A stretch of 64,000 bases of DNA from Prosthecodimorpha hirschii (GTDB lineage Bacteria > Pseudomonadota > Alphaproteobacteria > Rhizobiales > Ancalomicrobiaceae). The notes beneath the pieces were generated by a model. It was not told the DNA's origin and searched no databases. It saw only the letters and a list, made by a program, of their open reading frames with translations. Of the stretch, positions 27,101 to 35,800 are shown piece after piece. The DNA lies in the NCBI RefSeq assembly GCF_001305515.1, contig NZ_LJYW01000001.1, positions 2,698,253-2,762,252 on the forward strand, read 5' to 3'. Every line of letters starts with the position of its first letter. Within the stretch, counting starts at the first letter, position 1. The translations under genes and the position numbers were made by a program.

Positions 27101-28739
27101 TCCGCAGGCTGTTGTTCATCAGACGGAGCGGGAACTTGTACTGGAAGATATGATAGCCCGAGCCGGCGATGCCCTGGAGGCGCTTCTGGAACTGATCGGC
27201 GGAAACGACCGCCTCGCAGACGCCGTCGACGAAGATCGACACCGACACCGGTTCGTAAGGCGCGAGGCGATTGACCGCCCAGCCGGAGACCTGCTGCGCG
27301 GACAGAATCTCGACGCGGCCGGCATAGCGCAGCGCCGGATCGGCGATCAGCGACGGCGCCAGAACCTTCGGCAGACGCTTGTCCGGCGCGATCGAGATCT
27401 CCTCGCCGCCGATGCGAAGCGTCAGGTGATGCACCATCCCGTCGAAATGCCGGGCCGGAATCGACATCGCAAAGCCATGCGGGCCCTGCAGGCCGAAGGC
27501 CTTATTCACATCGGACCGGGTCAGGTTCGACATCGTCCGGCCGAGCAGGACCGGGCCCTCCCAAAGCTCGACCTCGACGGCCGCATCCGGGGCCAGACGG
27601 TCGAAGGCCCAGCCCTGGATCGCCCCATTGGCGGTCGTCTCGACCCGAGCCGCGATCCGGCGCCGGAACTCCACCTCCAGGCCCCCGGAGACGTGTTTCA
27701 GGGGCGTGGCCCGTTCCCCGGCCACGGCGACCTGCAGTCGATGCGTCTGCCCGTCGGTCAGTTGGTGCGGCAGCATGCCGGCGAAGGTCGCCGGCCGACC
27801 GGCCTCGAGCGTCACCGGCACGGAGGCGACGACGCTGCCGTCGGCGATCAGATCAAGCGTCACCGCCCGATCGCAGGCCCCGACGATCCAGCCCTCGACG
27901 AGCGTCCCGCGGACCGACCAGGCCGCCTCGCTGACGACCGACAGCCGCAGCTCGATCGGCGCGCCGACCGGGACCGGCGGCTCGGCCACGGCGAGAAGAC
28001 CGATCCGATGGGTGCCTCCGTCGACCAGATCGGCCGGGATCGCGATCCGGACCCGTTCGATCCCGTCCGTGGACGCGCGCGGGGCGGTCTTCTCCGTGGC
28101 GACGGCGCGCCCGTCCACCATCAGCGCCATCGTGATCGGCCGCTCCTTGCCGGGCCAGCAGATCTGCGCGTCGACCGTCAGCAGGTCGGCACTGTCGATG
28201 CCGCCGGTCGGCGCCGTCCGCTCCCGGACGATGGCAAGCATTTCGGCATTGGAGAGGGCAAGGTCGGCATTGGGCAGGCAGGGCAGAAACGGCCGCCCCT
28301 CGGCGGCGACCCGGACGGACACCGCGGCGGGCGCATGCGGCGCGCGCGCCACTTCGGCCGCCAGCGCGCCGGTATCGACATCGCGGAACCAAAGCGATGC
28401 CCAGGCGATTTCGAACCCGACCGGGACGGCACCCCGCCCCAAGATGTCGCCGATATCGGGACGCCCGACGCCCGTCCTGCCCGAATACAGCGGTACGCCG
28501 AGAAACGAGATTTCCAGATCGACGGTCGCCCGGGGATCGGATGCCCAGAGGCACCAGCCGCGCACGCCGCCCGCCGTAACCTGCTCGACGGCCCCTCGGA
28601 TCGACGGCGCCGCGGCCAGATCGTCCAGCGCCCAGCTGGACATCGGCCCGGTCGTCGCAACGCGGGACCCGGACCGCGCCGCTTCGGTCCCCACCGAATC
28701 GTCATCCGACCATGATGTCGACAGGCTTCTCAGGCTCAT
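24198..28739 (-). CDS. Giant multi-domain glycosyltransferase (GT2 plus two GT-B-like modules)
   Basis: A 1513-aa protein from ATG 28739 (AAGGGG upstream; a TTG at 28763 is also in frame). Residues 45-590 hold about four beta-rich modules sharing a GWxxxxxxP..V pattern, for example ARVETTANGAIQGWAFD near 363 and AGRVEILSAQQVSGWAVN near 471. Residues 620-890 are a GT2 domain (SFILLNWNGAP, VDHGSTDDS, VNNDLVFP, YFYGMEDIDLCMR). Residues 905-1200 and 1235-1505 are two GT-B-like modules resembling CgeB-type transferases (NCRGGSQDLFG; EAGACGAAVISDDL). It is soluble and probably acts at the inner membrane or on a protein acceptor. A close paralog is transcribed in the opposite direction from 32816. 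Confidence 0.85.
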   Translation of the reverse strand: MSLRSLSTSWSDDDSVGTEAARSGSRVATTGPMSSWALDDLAAAPSIRGAVEQVTAGGVRGWCLWASDPRATVDLEISFLGVPLYSGRTGVGRPDIGDILGRGAVPVGFEIAWASLWFRDVDTGALAAEVARAPHAPAAVSVRVAAEGRPFLPCLPNADLALSNAEMLAIVRERTAPTGGIDSADLLTVDAQICWPGKERPITMALMVDGRAVATEKTAPRASTDGIERVRIAIPADLVDGGTHRIGLLAVAEPPVPVGAPIELRLSVVSEAAWSVRGTLVEGWIVGACDRAVTLDLIADGSVVASVPVTLEAGRPATFAGMLPHQLTDGQTHRLQVAVAGERATPLKHVSGGLEVEFRRRIAARVETTANGAIQGWAFDRLAPDAAVEVELWEGPVLLGRTMSNLTRSDVNKAFGLQGPHGFAMSIPARHFDGMVHHLTLRIGGEEISIAPDKRLPKVLAPSLIADPALRYAGRVEILSAQQVSGWAVNRLAPYEPVSVSIFVDGVCEAVVSADQFQKRLQGIAGSGYHIFQYKFPLRLMNNSLRTVEVFISDGHIPLEVILHGKPPGERAHKGEVFFPLIDYFGATAGAPACNDPYPHRLTNIVEGRPNPSPLRPAGSGDPEVSFILLNWNGAPLLDQMLESVAAHMAGESIELLIVDHGSTDDSLAVIEKYRAALDIRVLARGANFSFSASNNYAAAQARGRYVFLVNNDLVFPSNCLPTLLSWLEQDASVGIVGAGLLEPLPKAGGGWRYASHHRGVQFAPFARAGDDPTFGPIETHDNYSAIGAALEVPAVTGAALLCRREDFLAVGGLDEMYFYGMEDIDLCMRMSRHFGTRIICDLTAIILHNRSFTRAGRLVTGKPNPVLTHSTSQNQNTRLFSRRFKRRFVHASLASAIESQTLWRNQPLRVTFVVSEVSLEAPAGDFSIALEMAEALRSGRGWEVVFALPETTDMIGTDVLVVMRPDFDLAAVRNGNPGMVSVAWIGDRVDRWQESAHLQGYNLLFCTSSSGVDAIARTTGRTAHLLPLAANEERFHPGTSVPHDAADVVFVGSRHDGRSRAAVDLLGEINLTGEVAIYGFGWDRPPQPAGHWRGPRRYDELPEIYASAKIVVDDSRPDRQEWGALNAQVFDVLASGSLAVTNCRGGSQDLFGGRLPTFAGSAELANLLKRHLDHPAEREALAAALRAEVLEKHTYRHRAETFKSALAALVRDSLRFAIKVAAQGADDRDGAETWQMALGLQRALHRAGHFARVDLRPDWGYGQSAGDDVVIVLHGGGAFEPMPSKINILWLTDGPDDLPLAEFDRYDHVFVASAALADRLKYRLGDRVSTLLPCVDPEVFRPVEADPETAADVAFVGGGHGGRPAIVDAALQAGIAVRAFGPRWDGQVPAGSACGMSLAMEARRACYSGAGILLHQHSASMRREGIVSTWLMEAGACGAAVISDDLAGLSEIFGDAVAVCSGVEDLEATTRALLADGDRRRAMGADLRRIIVERHSPDRRVQDILKVVETFR

Positions 28740-29159
28740 GGTGGCCCCTTTTCCGGTAGTCAAAGCTGCCGCTTATCGAGAAATTCTATCTATTGGCGGA
28801 GAAATATGCCCATACAACCGAAAATACAGGCATTCCCTCTTGTGACACATGCAAACCTAATCGCACTTTCATGATGCCGTATACTGCCTCTCGCATGAGC
28901 GTCAATGATGCGCTGGGCGCCACGCATTATCGCGGAGCTATACGATCACGGATCGTTTTATCGTTGATTTTTCCCGTATAGATTGCATAATGGCGAAAAG
29001 GGATGACCGGTGCAGCGCTTGCGCGAACCGGTTGCGGCCCGCGCCCGTCCAAACCCGCCGCCCCTTCAGGGCAGGCGCGATCGATGACTGCCGGATTGCA
29101 AAATCGGTCCGCCCGCCCTAGGTCGCGGCAGGCGGGCCCAGGGCAAGGAAGACGCCGGA
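28740..29159. promoter_or_regulatory. Divergent promoter region; candidate -35/-10 and operator at 28943-28991
   Basis: This 420-bp gap is clearly richer in A+T than its surroundings (especially 28760-29000) and serves the giant glycosyltransferase (minus) and the pyruvyl-transferase-like gene (plus). On the plus strand TTGATT (28964-28969) and CATAAT (28986-28991) stand 16 bp apart, a plausible housekeeping promoter. Just upstream, CGATC-ACG-GATCG (28943-28955) is a perfect palindrome that could be an operator. AAGGAAG at 29144-29150 is the ribosome-binding site. Confidence 0.45.
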
Positions 29160-30950
29160 ATGGATATCGCCCAGTTCGGATGCTTCGATACCGGCGGTTT
29201 CGGCGATCTGCTGATGCCGCTGATCGCGCGCGCCCGGTTGGCCGACCATCGGCTGACGGCCCTCGCTCCGGCGGGCGGGACGTCCCTGCGCTGGCAGGAT
29301 GCGGGGGCATCGGTCGCGTCCGAGCGTGCGCTCGACGACGGCTTTCGCTGCGATGCCTGCCTGATCGGCGGCGGCGACGTGGTCCGAATCGGGGCCGCCG
29401 ATGAGCCCGCCTATGGCACCGACGACCCGATGCGCCATGTCGCCCTGCCGTCCCTGTGGCTCGGCGCAGGCCTCGCCGCCGAGCGGGCCGGCGCGCGTCT
29501 GATTTGGAACGCGCCCGGTGTTGCCGGCTCCGCCTGGACGGCGGAATTGCAGCGGCTCGTGGCTGCCCTTCTCGCCGCCAGCGACTATGTCGCGGTTCGC
29601 GACCGCTCGAGCCTGCGGCGTCTTCAGGATTGCACCGATGCGACCGTCCCGGTGTCCCTGGTTCCCGACCCGATCCTCGACATCGCGCGCCTCTGGCCGC
29701 GCGCGAGCCTGACGCAACGGTTCCGGGCGCTGTTCGTCCGTCGCGGCCAGCCGGTTCCGGCCCGGTCGGTGGTCGTGCATATCGACGACCGCGCCGGGAT
29801 TGCCGCCCCGGCCCTGTCCGAGCGGGTGATGCAGGTGGCCGCCGCCGCCCGGGGCGTGCCGATCCTGCTGGCGGGCGATACCGACCGCAATGCCGGCGCC
29901 CTGGCGCGCGCCGTGTCGGCCGTGCTTCCCGTCCCGCACCTCCTGCTCGACCGGCCGGCCGCCTTGCGCGACGTGGCGGCCTGCCTTGCCGCCAGCGACG
30001 GCTATGTCGGGTCCGATCGGAACGGCTTCCTGGCCGCCTTCGCCTACGGCAATCCCGGCGTCCTGATCGCCGGCGCCGCGACGCCCTGGGCCGCCGACCT
30101 GACCGACCAGTATCGGCTGCCGGACCGTCTCTGCGGCGACTGGGCGGACGTGGCGGAGCGCCTCGCCGCCGCGGCGGGCGACGAGGCGCCGCGGATCGCC
30201 GCCCTGGCGGTGGTGCAGGAGGCGCTCGATGCCCACTGGGCTGCGATCGAAGGCGTCCTCGCGGCGCCGGCCGATGCGTCGCGCCAGGCGCTGAGGACGG
30301 ATTTCGCCCGCGCCGTTGTGGCCGACAACGCGGCTTCGCGGGGTTGGATCGCCCGCCTTGCCGGCATTGCGGACCGATCGGCGGCCGGCACGCGCACCGC
30401 GCCCTCCGTGAGCCTTCTTGAAACGAACCTGCTCGCGCTGCGCGGACTGCCCGAGCATGTCGGCCGGCGGGGCGACCGCCTGGCCCTGCATCCGCCGCCG
30501 CGCGGCATCACCGAGGCCGCTCTCGACCCTATCCCACTGCGCGGCGGCGACCTCTTGCGCGGCGGGGCGACGGTCGCCCATCCGGACGGACGGCCGGTCC
30601 GCTTCGGCCTGATGCTGGTCGGCCACGATGGCCGGATGCTGGGGCGGGCCGATGTCGTGGCCGACGCCACCGGCGTCACGCCGTGGCAGATCAGGATACC
30701 GCGGGGCGTGGACGGGAGCGGAAGCCTCCTGATCGCGACCAGCATGGCGTCCACCGAAGATCACAATCGCTTCGCCTGGGTCGAGCTTGTCGACCCGAGG
30801 CTGCATCCGCAGGCGTTTGCGGTGTGGATTCAGGCCGGCGGCGGCGCGAAGACCTGGGACGGGGTCAGCCAGGACACGCCCGGCACGCCCGCGAAAGCCG
30901 AGAGCAGCCCCTCCAGCAACGACCAGGACTCCTCGCGCATCGCCCGATGA
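29160..30950 (+). CDS. Polysaccharide pyruvyl transferase family protein with C-terminal extension
   Basis: A 596-aa protein from ATG 29160 (AAGGAAG upstream). It opens IAQFGCFDTGGFGDLLMPL, the G-x-F-D..N/GDLL signature of the pyruvyl-transferase (WcaK/CsaB) family. Later stretches VPDPILDIARLWP, VVHIDDRAG and YVGSDRNGFLAAFAYGNPGV fit the GT-B-like core (1-about 370). Family members add ketal pyruvate from phosphoenolpyruvate to sugars. Residues 400-596 are an extension not typical of the core family (SLLETNLLALRGL, then a beta-rich segment). The 3' end overlaps the deacetylase-like gene on the other strand by 121 bp. Confidence 0.78.
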   Translation: MDIAQFGCFDTGGFGDLLMPLIARARLADHRLTALAPAGGTSLRWQDAGASVASERALDDGFRCDACLIGGGDVVRIGAADEPAYGTDDPMRHVALPSLWLGAGLAAERAGARLIWNAPGVAGSAWTAELQRLVAALLAASDYVAVRDRSSLRRLQDCTDATVPVSLVPDPILDIARLWPRASLTQRFRALFVRRGQPVPARSVVVHIDDRAGIAAPALSERVMQVAAAARGVPILLAGDTDRNAGALARAVSAVLPVPHLLLDRPAALRDVAACLAASDGYVGSDRNGFLAAFAYGNPGVLIAGAATPWAADLTDQYRLPDRLCGDWADVAERLAAAAGDEAPRIAALAVVQEALDAHWAAIEGVLAAPADASRQALRTDFARAVVADNAASRGWIARLAGIADRSAAGTRTAPSVSLLETNLLALRGLPEHVGRRGDRLALHPPPRGITEAALDPIPLRGGDLLRGGATVAHPDGRPVRFGLMLVGHDGRMLGRADVVADATGVTPWQIRIPRGVDGSGSLLIATSMASTEDHNRFAWVELVDPRLHPQAFAVWIQAGGGAKTWDGVSQDTPGTPAKAESSPSSNDQDSSRIAR

Positions 30951-31717
30951 TGGGACAGGATGCCGATCGGTTCGGCATCCGCCTCGGGCTTCTCTCTTTG
31001 CTCGCGAACGATGCGGGCCAGGCGCAGGCAGGCATCGTCGAACGGCACCGGTCGCGGGCCGCCCGGCGCCTCCCATTGCAGGATGTCGAGATGGGTGTTG
31101 GCCAGCCGGAGGCCATCGACCGCGAAGGCCCGCGGGCGCGGCCCGAAGGTCGACAGGCCGGTGAATCCGCGGGCCCGCACGATGTCCAGATGACGCTCGT
31201 CGAAGGCGTTCCAGGGCGGGACGAAAATGGGCCTGGAGCGGTCGCCCAGGAGGCGGGCGAGCGCGACCTGACCGGCGGCGATCTCGGCTTCGACCGCCTC
31301 CGGGTCGCGTCCGGCACCGAATTCGCTTTTGCCGCCGCCCAAGGGCTGGTGATTGATGTGCCGCCAGCCGTGCTGGCAGAAGTCAATGAGGTCCGGATCG
31401 GCCTCTGAGACATCGAGTGCCTCCGACGCCAATCCGGGGATGATCGCAACCAGAAGCGGCGCCCGGAAGGTTCGCGCCAGACCGATCAGCGCGTCGAAGC
31501 CGCGCGAGTTTGCGACGAGATCGTCATCCCGCCACCACATCCGCACCGGCACGCCCGCGTCCCGCGACAGGTGCAACTCCGTCCGCAGGACATCGAGAGC
31601 CGGGGACGACCGGATTTCTGCGCCGCGGCGGACGTCGGCCTGATGGCTCCTCCCCGTCGCATCTTCGACGGCGGCACCATCCTGTCGGGCGTTAGCCACT
31701 GTGGTGGTAGCCATCAC
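30830..31717 (-). CDS. Polysaccharide deacetylase-like protein
   Basis: A 295-aa protein with the NodB-type motif set: WWRDDDLV (61-68) supplies catalytic/metal Asp, QHGWRHINH (115-123) the metal His pair, IFVPPWNAF the third motif, NTHLDILQWE and a final ILSHHRAM. No signal peptide is evident, so it may act on an intracellular sugar or lipid-linked intermediate. Family members remove N-acetyl groups from glycans using a divalent metal. It converges with the pyruvyl-transferase-like gene with a 121-bp overlap, and its 5' side faces the 1.1-kb A+T-rich tract. The start may be either of the two adjacent ATGs (31717 or 31714). Confidence 0.8.
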   Translation of the reverse strand: MMATTTVANARQDGAAVEDATGRSHQADVRRGAEIRSSPALDVLRTELHLSRDAGVPVRMWWRDDDLVANSRGFDALIGLARTFRAPLLVAIIPGLASEALDVSEADPDLIDFCQHGWRHINHQPLGGGKSEFGAGRDPEAVEAEIAAGQVALARLLGDRSRPIFVPPWNAFDERHLDIVRARGFTGLSTFGPRPRAFAVDGLRLANTHLDILQWEAPGGPRPVPFDDACLRLARIVREQREKPEADAEPIGILSHHRAMREESWSLLEGLLSAFAGVPGVSWLTPSQVFAPPPA

Positions 31718-32702
31718 CGCTCGATCCCAGAAGATGCAATATACCCCACCTCGTTGTACGCATTCATTCTGCAGTATTGAATCTGCGACTCATAGTTGTA
31801 CAACCGAGTCATTGAGTATGCATCTCACTTAATTCGATTTTCTTTGCATGTCATTGCAACTGTTATTTTGGCGAAAATCCTGTCTGAGTCCAGCCCAACC
31901 GGGGAAATCATTGCGATGGCGCCCAAGAATGCCGAAAATATCAATTCAACGAATCAGTACTATTCAACCATTCGATTCGAGATGAGGCGGAGGTGAGCTT
32001 TTGCGCGCATCGACAGCGCGTGCCGGTTCGATCTCGGCAAGGATCGCCGATGAGAAGACGCAGATTGGAAACATTATAGAAATATTACAGAAGCCAACCG
32101 TCGGCAGGATTCGCAAAATATTCCGGATCTGAAAGATCAACGCATTCACAATAATATAGATCATAACAATCTTATATTTTTATATACTGCATTCCGAATT
32201 TCTGCGCCAATCGGGAGTGTCATATGAACTAAACTGAGTTCAGCGCGGGTTTCACTACTGTTTTGGCCCTGATATTTTTTAATATAGTGATATTTTTTCA
32301 GAACGGATTTTTTTGATGCGCTTGCAAAAATAGCAAACGGCTGATGATATTATCGTCAGATTCTCACATCGGGATGATCCGCAGGGCGCTTTCCTTTGCG
32401 GAAGAGAGAGGTGTCAACCGGCTCATACTCGATAGACACCGTCACCATCGCGGTGGCGGCGTTCAGGCGGCGCTCCTCGGACCGTCCTGGCAGTCTTTCG
32501 ACAGCCTGAGAAATCAGGGAATGAAGCGCATTCGCAGCTACGCCCACCGGACCGGCAGCAAGGTATTGCATGCAATTCCTCAGTCGTGCGCCGCGTCACC
32601 ATGGGCAATAGATCTTGCGCTTCCATGCTTCCCACACTCGCCTTTGGTATGCGAATTGGAGAGACGAGAGGTTGGTGCAAGCCTCCCGGTGTAGCCAAAG
32701 TA

Positions 32703-32741
32703 GTAGAATCTACGGTTTCTAGCACCGGCCACCTGTGCTAG
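32703..32741. promoter_or_regulatory. Two palindromes upstream of the second giant glycosyltransferase
   Basis: GTAGA-A-TCTAC (32703-32713) is a perfect 5-bp palindrome. CTAGCAC (32719-32725) and GTGCTAG (32735-32741) form a perfect 7-bp inverted repeat with a 9-bp spacer. They lie 75-113 bp before the TTG start and could be operators or a leader hairpin. Confidence 0.4.
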
Positions 32742-32767
32742 CCGGGACCATGCTGAGGATCGGGCCC

Positions 32768-32797
32768 CGTAACGGAACATAACGATACGTAACGCAG
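32768..32797 (+). promoter_or_regulatory. Three 10-bp direct repeats CRTAACGNAN just upstream of the second giant glycosyltransferase
   Basis: CGTAACGGAA, CATAACGATA and CGTAACGCAG follow one another with exact 10-bp spacing, about one helical turn, ending 18 bp before the TTG start. Such phased direct repeats are typical of binding sites for OmpR/PhoB-type regulators, but the motif itself is not one I recognise. Confidence 0.45.
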
Positions 32798-32815
32798 ACT
32801 TTCTGGAGACTACCT

Positions 32816-35800
32816 TTGGTTCAGCTTGGACTCCGCGCCGCAGCGCAGACCGCGTCAACGACTGTTTCTGACGGGACGCCGGCCGACGCGGCACAGCCAG
32901 CCGGCACGGGAGCAGCGGAAGCGACGGGACTTGCCGTCGCCGCATCGTGGAACCTCGGCAATCTCCGTGAGTCCCCCAGCATTCGCGGCGCGGTCGAATG
33001 GTGCAACGACACCAGCCTCGGCGGGTGGTGCATCGGCACCGACGAAGACGCCCCGATCGCCGAACTCGCGCTGGTGTTCCAGGGCCGGACGCTCGGGTCG
33101 ATCCTTGCCGACCGGCACCGCCCCGACCTGGCAGCCGCCATCGGAAGGGCCGACTGTCTCGGTGGATTTCAAATCGATTGGGCGCAAATCCCGCCCGCCG
33201 TCATCATCCCGATCCTGGACGACCTGGCGCAGGCCGTGGCGGCGGCCCCCGATGCTCCGGCCGCTCTGCGTATCCGCTACGCGCCCGAATCGATCGATCT
33301 GGACGTCCTGCCGGATGTCAGGGTGCCGTTCAGCAATGCGGCGTTTCTCGACCGATTGAGAGAGATGGCACGCCAGCCGGCCGACGACCACCAAAGTCGC
33401 GCAACGGTTGACCGAGCGGCAGCGCCTGCCCCCACTGCAGCGGCTGCCCCGGCGGCAGCGATTGCCCCCGCGGCAGCGGCTGACCTTACGGCAGCGACTG
33501 ACCTCGCGCCGGACGGCGGCCTCGACCCCGCTCCGGTCCTGGCGCCGGCATCGCCCCCTGCGCCGGACGCCGATATGATGTCGTCCGATTCGGCCTCGCC
33601 CGTCCCGCCGACGGCGCCATCGCGTCCGATGCCGCGTCCCCTCTCGACGAGCTTCGTTGACGGCAGCTGGCGCATCCTCGGCCGGGATATCCAGGGATGG
33701 CTGATCCCGGCGGCACGCGGAGCGATCCGCCTGGCGGTCTGGTGCGACGGCGAGAAGCTCGCGGAATTGACCGTCACCGTGGCTGAGCCATCGGCCGACA
33801 CGCCCTATCGACCGCTCGCGTCCTTCGCCTATCACCTGCCGCAGGCTCTTGCGGACAACCGGCCCCATCGGATCGGCGTCACGCCGGCTGGCGAGCCGGG
33901 GCGGCATCTGCCGAATGTCAGCGGCCGGAACCTGGCGCTGTACCAGGCGAAGGTGCTGATGTCGGTCGATTCCGTCGAAGGCGGCATCATTCGCGGCTGG
34001 GCCTTCGACAGCACCCAGGCCGATGCCACCGTGACGGTCGAATTGTGGGACGGCAAGCGTTTCGTCGCCGGCGCCGAAACGACCGTGACCCGAAACGACG
34101 TCAACGCCAAATATGGCATCTTCGGCACCCACGGCTTCAGCCTGCCGGTTCCCCAGGCCCTGTTCGACGGCTTGGGTCACTGGCTGACCTTGAAGGTCGC
34201 CGGCGAATCCCTGACCTTTCCGAGCCATCGCCGCCTGCCGGCCAGCCTCAGCCGGAGCCTGCTGCAGGGCAAGGGCGACCGCTTCGCCGGCCGGGTGGAC
34301 CATGTCGACTGCGAGACCGTCGAAGGCTGGGCGGTCAACCTGCAGACCCCCTTTCGGCCCATACGGATCTCGCTTCTGGTCGACGGCGTCTCGGTCGCCA
34401 TCGTGACCGCCAATCAGTTCCAGAAGCGCCTGCAGACGGTGACCGAAAGCGGGTTTCACGCCTTCAGCTTCCGGTGGCCGGCGCATCTGATGAACGGCAC
34501 CTGGCGCATCGTCGAGGCCCGTATCGTCGAAAGCGAAGGCGCGGTGCTGGAGATCGGCGAGAAGCGGGAGCGCAGCCGCCGCGTGCTGTTCCCGCTGGTC
34601 GACTTCTTCGCCACCTATGACAGCCTGTCCCCGCGCCGCGACACCATGGCGGTGCCGCTCACCAACATCGTCAGCCGGCCGCCGCCGGCCGCCGCCGCTC
34701 CGGCGCCCCAGGCCGCCGCCGCACCGGCCGGCCGCGTCAGCATCATCATTCTGAACTGGGACGGCGCCCGGATCCTCGCGCAGACCCTGGAAACCATCGC
34801 CCGGCACATGACCTCGCGGCCGGTCGAAGTCATCGTGGTCGATCACGGCTCGTCGGACGACAGCCTCGACGTGGCCCGCGGCTTCCAGGCGCGGCTGGAT
34901 CTCAAGATCGTCCCGCGCCACGCGAATTTCTCGTTCTCGTCGTCCAACAATCTCGCCGCCGGCATGGCCGAGGGCGAGTATCTGTTCTTCGTCAACAACG
35001 ACATCCTGTTCACCGGCGACTGCCTGCCCGCGATGGCCGGCTGGCTGGAGCGCGACCCGACCGTCGGCGCCGTCGGCATGCGCCTGGTCGAACCGATCCC
35101 CGACCAGAACGGCACGCTGCAATACGAGACCCACCATCGCGGGATCCAGTTCCGTCCCCGGATCCAGGCCTCCGGCGAGGTGACCTATCACCCCGCGGAG
35201 GTGGCCGACGAATATTCCGATATCGGCGCCGCCTACGAGCTGCCGGCGGTGACCGGCGCCGCGCTCCTCTGCCGCAAGGCGGACTTCCAGGCCGTCGGCG
35301 GCTTCGACGAGGCCTATTTCTACGGCATGGAGGATGTCGACCTGTGCCTGCGGCTGGCCGAACGGCTGGGCCGGCGCATCGTCTGCGACACCTCGGTCAC
35401 CGCGATCCACAATCGCAGCTACACCCGGACCGCCCGCCTCGTCTCGGGCAAGCCCAATCCGATCCTGTCGAATCCCAAGTCCCAGATCGCCAACCATCAG
35501 ACCTTCAACGCGCATTTCAAACGCCGGATCGTCCAGCGCACGCTCCTGTCGCTGATCGGCGGCGAGACCACCTGGCGGGCGCGCCCCCTGCGCGTGACCT
35601 TCATCGTCACCGACGCCTCCTTCTCGACACCGGCCGGCGACTTCTACACCGCGATGGAAATGGCCTCGGCCATGCGCACGCTGTACGGCTGGGAAACGCT
35701 GTTCGTCCGGTTCGGCCTGCCCGACCTCAACGGCACCGATGTCGCCGTCGCGATGCGCCACGACTACGACCTGGGCAAGGCCCGCAGCGCCAATCCGGGA

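Larger units (their letters stand above)
31718..32815. other. 1.1-kb A+T-rich intergenic tract in the glycan locus
   Basis: No convincing gene is seen. From about 31730 to 32350 base composition drops sharply (runs such as TATATTTTTATATAC near 32175 and TTTTTTTAAT-like runs near 32275-32320), while 32350-32690 returns to mixed composition with small open frames on both strands that match nothing I recognise. The right end carries three ordered inverted or direct repeats before the second giant glycosyltransferase. Likely contents are promoters for the divergent genes and remnants of inserted DNA; no terminal inverted repeats or target duplications were found by eye. Confidence 0.6.

Noticed and set aside
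25665-28715. A 1016-codon plus-strand frame opposite the first giant glycosyltransferase
   Set aside because: Same cause: composition is Asp/Arg/Gln-rich and no domain is recognisable, while the opposite strand has clear GT2 and GT-B motifs.
32344-32694. A 116-codon plus-strand frame in the A+T-rich tract, and minus-strand frames facing it
   Set aside because: No ribosome-binding site, no recognisable motif, and composition unlike the genes around; possible remnant only.
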